From NCBI GenBank assembly GCA_965153455.1, contig OZ234494.1, forward strand, positions 19,158,001-19,222,000: a stretch of 64,000 bases of DNA, given 5' to 3'. Both the position numbers and the translations under genes were made by a program. The number at the start of each line of letters is the position of its first letter. Position 1 is the stretch's first letter. The DNA is from Sphagnum compactum (Eukaryota; Bryophyta; Sphagnopsida; Sphagnales). This document shows, piece by piece, positions 58,740 through 64,000 of this stretch. The notes beneath the pieces are model-generated. The model worked only from the letters and a program-made list of their open reading frames with translations. It did no database searches and was not told the DNA's origin.

Positions 58740-59399
58740 TGAGTCTGCAAACTCCAACTCAGACTGAGGTTATCCGATAATTAAGAAAATACAAAAGAAT
58801 CTTCGCAGCCGTGGATGACACGATTGCTGGGACGGTCTCCGTCGATTCACACACTCCATTACTTTTACAACAAAAAAAAGAAGCAAGTGTTTGTGGTTAG
58901 TTCGTTTTAACTCCTTCCTAAAAAAAACTTTTACAATTTACAATTTCCACAGGACCATCATCTTTTTCTTTCTTTCTTTTTTTCCTTTTAGAAATATTTT
59001 TTATATGGAAAATTTGGCTAATTTTCCCATAATATTTTTTAAAATTCTAATTTACACTAGCAAAATAAATGAAATTCAAAAATTTCCAATTCTTTTTGGT
59101 AAAATTTGTTTGAAAAAAAATTTCACTGATTCCTGTCAGCCCTCCGACTCTGTGGCCTTCTTTTACTCCCTCCTGTTTTTACTGCTTTATTTCAAATTCT
59201 AGCTTTCACGTTGATCAAAATGCTATGTAACAATTCCAGCTGGAATCTGGTACAACAAACCAACGCTAAATTGAGAATTGCAAAGCTAAAATAGGCCTTT
59301 TAGGCTATCTAGTGATTCTACCGGAATGTCAAGTAGGCATTAGAATGTCATGTACGCTATGGATAATGTTAACGATAGGGAGAGGGATTACTTAGCCAC
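58740..59399. other. AT-rich spacer, no gene
   Basis: T-rich tracts and short open frames. A slightly GC-richer patch at about 58805-58850 (ATCTTCGCAGCCG, GACGGTCTCCGTCG) is unidentified. Confidence 0.4.
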
Positions 59400-59660
59400 T
59401 GGATGACTTAGGGTAACGCAACAACGGCACGCTAACACGTTAGCTGTTGCGTGCGTTGTCACTGGGTTTTTTGCATCGTGTCTCCCGCCCGCCGCGCCCC
59501 CCCCCCAAAACCGCCCCTATTTATTTCTTATGTCTTTTTTAGCTTTTTTTGGCAAATGAAAAAAGATTTTACCACTATTATTTTGGGAGGGGGGAGGGGG
59601 GCAGGGGGTGGGGTTTTCCCTCCTCACCCCCCCAAACCCCCCCCCCCCCCCACCCCAACT
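59400..59660. other. CpG-rich island with G/C homopolymer tracts
   Basis: ACGCAACA, GCTAAC, GTTAGC and TGTTGCGT form a stem near 59415-59452. C-runs lie at 59497-59507 and 59622-59655, and a run of four or more G-tracts at 59585-59613 fits a G-quadruplex motif. This composition differs sharply from the flanking AT-rich DNA. Possibly a recently inserted transposon end; no coding region was identified. Confidence 0.6.
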
Positions 59661-62600
59661 TGGGGTACATCACATGTAGCAACTTGACAACTTGGGGGTT
59701 CTCTTCTTCAAAGGTTTCACTAAAATTTTCAGGCTCCAATGCCAAACTTTATATTATAGAATTTTGAGAATTTGACCGACCCATATTTTTTATTACGTAT
59801 TTGTGATACGCTTCTTCTATTGTATGTTTTACCAAGATTTAAAAGTTTTGTACCTTCTTTCTCAAGAGTTTGTTCATGTGATGACATGATGTAATAATGT
59901 ACTATGGAAAGAAGCCATGTCCACCGTGAACGTGAGACAAGACCTACGGACAAGTTGCCATTGTGTTAGATGGTAATGGGTTCCGCCCGCCAAGGCCCTT
60001 TTCCACAATGTAACCAGTTTTTTAAGGCAATGATTCAAATTTCCTCTGTGTGAGTGTGTGTGTGTGTGCTTCTCTCACTTGTTGATTCATTAAAACTGAC
60101 ACTTGCCCAAAAAATAAAAGTATAAAAAAGTGGAGCTAATAGATAGTTGCAACTTGCTTGTCCAGCCAATGAAGAAGGCCATAATAGTAGTGCTTGAATA
60201 GGACACATAAACTTGTTACCATATGCGGAAGTGTACAAATGGACATAGGGTTTAACTTGACATATGCATACACGAAACACATTCTTATGCATGTACCATT
60301 ATTTTTACTTGAAATGGCAAGAAAGCTGAAGAGTAAGATGATATACTATTTCCAAATTCAAACATTTGTTTGTCCATCAGGTTCCAGAGACAATTGTTTA
60401 GAAAAGCTTTTTGTGAACCTTCACTAGTCAACTTGAATGTGTTTTTATTTACTCGTGTGTTTAGAACGTTTAAAACATTTTGCACTATTTTGATTTTCTG
60501 ATTTGCATGGTATTTTTTGCAAGTTAGAGAACATATTATAGGTGTGAATCACAAGTATATCCGGTATAATTGAAAAAGCTATGAAATTCACCAAAGAAAA
60601 GCTGTAATTAGACTCTAATGACAAGTGCTTTTTGTGGGTTACTCCTAACTTGGTTGAGCTTAATATGCATTTTTTGTGGCTCACTCAGAGTTAAGGATGA
60701 AAAAAATTGTTGATATCCTTTTTGATGTTTCTTTTACTACTTTTTACACTTAAGCTAAATCATCTTAAATGAATTTTTTTCCTTAATGTCATGTATGTAT
60801 TTATATATTATGGGAATTGTGCTGTAGGTGAGTTTTGGAGCTTATCTTCTTAAGAAATTATGTTCTTTTGTAATTCAAAAATAATTCTCCAAGTTATGTT
60901 TTTGTGTGTGTTCAGATGCACACTTTTGCGCATTAAGTTTCCCAAAGGTTTGATCATACATGGCCACCATCATCACCTAATTGACCTAATTAGGCGTCAC
61001 TATAATAGATCACATTTGACATGGTCTAGTACATATTTCAATTGATGAGTAGTTGTAAGATGGTCATGAGCATCAACATTCTATCAGCTTGGATTAGAAT
61101 GGGAATAGGGTTTCTTCAAAACATATCAAACCTCCCCCTCAAGTGTATTTCTCAAGCCATGTGATGTATGCTTGACAACCAAACACATGTGTACCTATAT
61201 CATTATCCATCATAATCTCCTGCATTTTCCCCCGACTGATTGCAATTAAAATCACTACATTAAAATGTGGCTTCAGCATTCAATAAGAGTATGGGATGAT
61301 GGGTGTGGGCCAAATCAATTGATTAGGTCTCTTCTTTTTGAAGGCATTTAAAAAATTTCCTTGAAAAGACAAGAGGTTTCAGAAATCAATCCCAATGGAA
61401 TCCTTAAGTTTTGGACATTTTTAAAACTTTAAACAATCATCAAACATTCACTAAACAACTAAGCCGCAATTGTAGATTCAATAACACCAAATCTTTTCAC
61501 ACTTGAATGCTCGAAGAGAGCTTGCAACAACAACAACAACAAAAAAAAAGCATATTAAGTTCTTGACCAAGAAAACCCTCCACACTCTCACAACATTCTT
61601 GTAGTCTTATGTAACTATCAATTTGTAGACTATATAGACAGTTCTCAATAGGGTGACTCACAAGGGGAAAACCTAATGGTAGTTATTTTTGTGCCTATTA
61701 TTTTATAGGTGAATGAATACACATAATTCATTTGAGATGGATCTTTGTCTCCGTTTTGAACCCAAAATAAAATAAAATAAATTGTGAGTACCCAAGTACC
61801 AAAACATAGGAAAGAGGGATCTCCACAAATCATGTCAATATGGAAGAGTTTGAAATTATTTCCCACTGAGGTATCATTTGGATTGTGTTGTCTCTTAGTG
61901 TAAGTTAAGAATGGCACCAAGTATACCTTGTTTGACTGAGTATTTGCTTCATTCAATTAGAGTAGTTGCTTGGGGTGTTGTTGGCTCTATCCCAAACTTG
62001 GGAGAGAGAAATTGTGAATACTCCTTTGGACTGGGTATAAGCCATTTTTATTTTATATTTTTCACTTTTCCATTTTGGCTGAGTTGGCTACATGCTGGTC
62101 CCTCTTTGAGTTCTAATTGCCACATGTGCATATTATGTGTTGAATTGCTCAACTCCATGGCAAGGAAGTATGTAGTTCTTGAATGATGATGGGGAAAATT
62201 TGGTCAGATCTGATTTGTTACAAGAGACTTTTTCAAGTAAGTTTTGGAGCTACAAGCTCTCAATTTTTTTCAAGTCTCTTGTGAATAACTGGTTTTTTGT
62301 TTTCAATTTTTAATGACAAAGTTCTACGAGAGAATTGTGCCCTAACCCATATAGGCCTTTCTCATTGCAACATAAAGGCTAATTTGCACAAAAGAAAACG
62401 TTGGTTCAATGTCCTCAATGTAAAAAACAAGTCTTGATTTTTGAAGGTTCAAAAGGAGGTTCCTTGAAGTTTCAAAAATCATCATATCCAAAAAAAACAT
62501 AGATCAAGAAAACAAAGGTCAATTTCAAAATCCAAATTCACCTTTATGCTTTCACATCATATTCAAGTTTAATATTTTATCAACTTTAAATTGTTGCTCC

Positions 62601-62870
62601 AAAAGAGAAATTTTGGAGAGAAATTATGCATGATGAAAAACTTATAGTTCAACATTTCAATAACTAGCTCCAAATGCATGGTTAGTCAATTGTTAAGTTT
62701 AGTTTACATATAAAGGTGAAAATAAAAAATCATCAATCATCTTTTACTCAATTATTAACATGCATGATTTCAAGTCCAACCAACCTAATGTATTCACTGA
62801 TTTTTTTGTTCAAGAATTTGAGATGAAAAAAAGGTCCTCCACAACTTGATAAGTGAGTTGATATCCAATG
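59661..62870. other. AT-rich decayed region, no gene
   Basis: It holds a TG microsatellite (60045-60069), an AAC run (61525-61545) and many broken frames. No domain or RNA gene was recognised. Confidence 0.4.
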
Positions 62871-62989
62871 GTTTTTGCATCACCAATTGAACATTTTTTT
62901 TCATGGTAAAAATAAACAAAGACATTTTGAGTCAAGGACAATGGTTGAAAACAGTCCTAAAACCCATACCTTATTAAAAACCACCTTCT

Positions 62990-63235
62990 TAGGCTGGCAA
63001 ATGGCAACCTTAAGGATTACCACGATAACAACAAACCTCATTTCAAGTTTTGGTTGTAATCAATATTGGGGGTACACAACCTCAAATGCATCCATCAAAT
63101 CTTGGGCTAGGAATTGGCTTGCCAACTTTGTAATATGCTTATTGATAACATTTGCATATTGTTGTTCCATAGATGTCACAACCTTTTCACACATATGTCT
63201 TGTCACAAAACCAAATGCCTCCATTTGATTGTCAA
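62990..63235 (-). pseudogene. Possible transposase-like relic (hAT-type), weak
   Basis: Read on the minus strand, an open stretch contains TRHMCEKVV, HITKLASQF and DAFEVVYPQY. The VYPQY block resembles a conserved block I associate with BED-finger/hAT-type transposase-like proteins of plants. A stop follows at once (where the family has Trp), and later frames are broken. No terminal repeats were found. The identification rests on memory of the family and is tentative. Confidence 0.35.
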
Positions 63236-64000
63236 ATATGGCCTAGATATGTTATTCAACAAACTCACAAGTTAGTTGACCTATTCATATATTTAGATCT
63301 ATGATCCACTAAAAACTTACATTTTTATGAGCAAAATTAATAAAAGCATGGAAATTTCCAAAATATCACCTTGGAAACAAAAGTGGTTGTCAAAATACCT
63401 TCAAAAAAATCTTTCCAACAGTCTTTAGCACACCCCAATCGGACTTCATTTGGCCCTTGCTTTTAAAGAATTTGTGGTCGAGAGTCTAATTCCCAGTTTG
63501 ACTTCCGCCCCTTTTTTTTATCATAATTCATGCAAATCAGGTCTAAATGAACAATGCAAGAGAACTTTAAGCATTTACATTTCAAAACCTTTCTAATGGT
63601 GTCATGGGGGCCGAATTTGGTGCTTGTTTACCTTTTCAACCAAGGCCCTAAACATTTGCAACTCCTACATGAGTGCAACTCCCAAAGTGGGAATGTACTT
63701 GGGAGTCATTGGGCTCCATCCTTTGCATTCTCCCCCATTTGTGAAAATGAGTTTCACACTTAACCACATTCTCTTGGCCTCATGTGCCCTTGCACTCCAC
63801 ATCTAGTTGCGAACCTAATGGTACGGTTGCGACAGACTTGACCATCAAATGGATTTGAAATTTCAATTAAATTAGGCATTTGGGTTTTTAATTTTTCTTG
63901 AATTAGGCTATTAATCAATTGACAAAAAAAATAGTTGAATTTAAAATTACTTGGAACTCGCAAATTTAAAGGCATGATTGATTCGACTTTAAATTCTAGA
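63236..64000. other. AT-rich window end, no gene
   Basis: Short open frames on both strands without a recognisable domain. It could belong to the transposase-like relic just upstream. Confidence 0.35.

Noticed and set aside
1-64000. tRNA, rRNA or CRISPR features
   Set aside because: I looked for tRNA B-box-like words, rRNA-like stretches and evenly spaced short repeats with unique spacers and found none convincing.

Overview
Nuclear DNA of a land plant with a large, repeat-rich genome. The evidence is a nuclear-encoded photosystem II subunit (PsbX) with a chloroplast targeting sequence, a mitochondrial-type cysteine desulfurase, a plant receptor-like kinase, a STIG1-type secreted cysteine-rich protein, GT-AG introns, and decayed plant Ty1/copia and non-LTR retroelements. 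Only four or five credible genes occupy 64 kb. That density, and the heavy decay of the transposon copies, suggest a seed-free vascular plant (for example a fern) or a gymnosperm, but the species cannot be read from the sequence. Start codons were set to ATG throughout. Layout: positions 1-14.4 kb are AT-rich and CpG-poor, with no intact gene. They hold decayed simple repeats, a 0.5-kb duplicated block, a long non-LTR retrotransposon relic (about 3.9-7.6 kb) split by a small insertion, and degenerate tandem arrays. From 14,397 to 20,393 lies one complete but degenerate Ty1/copia element with both LTRs, a primer-binding site, a polypurine tract and a 5-bp target duplication. It sits in a 125-150-bp tandem array that runs up to the 3' end of the STIG1-like gene (21,057-21,551, minus). 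A two-and-a-bit-unit 82-bp minisatellite follows at 22.4 kb. The gene-bearing centre has an intronless receptor-like kinase whose kinase domain is split by about 360 residues (26,716-29,028, minus) and the intronless NFS1 gene (34,807-36,303, minus). From 36.6 to 42.3 kb the sequence is AT-rich again, with a fold-back element and several tandem arrays. From 42.3 to 53 kb it is less AT-rich and carries a striking 271-bp hairpin locus (44,243-44,513), one arm of an inverted segmental duplication (44.8-46.9 kb, partner at 32.8-33.4 kb), the two-exon psbX gene (47,315-48,023, plus), and a small two-exon coiled-coil gene that I do not recognise (51,402-51,743, minus) whose heptads continue past its stop in another frame. 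From 53.2 to 64 kb it is AT-rich decayed repeat, with a CpG-rich, G/C-homopolymer island at 59.4-59.66 kb and a weak transposase-like relic near 63.1 kb. The genes are unrelated in function: Fe-S cluster sulfur supply (mitochondrion), photosystem II (thylakoid), signalling (plasma membrane) and a secreted peptide. I see no operon-like or pathway clustering. The least explained pieces are the hairpin locus and the coiled-coil gene.
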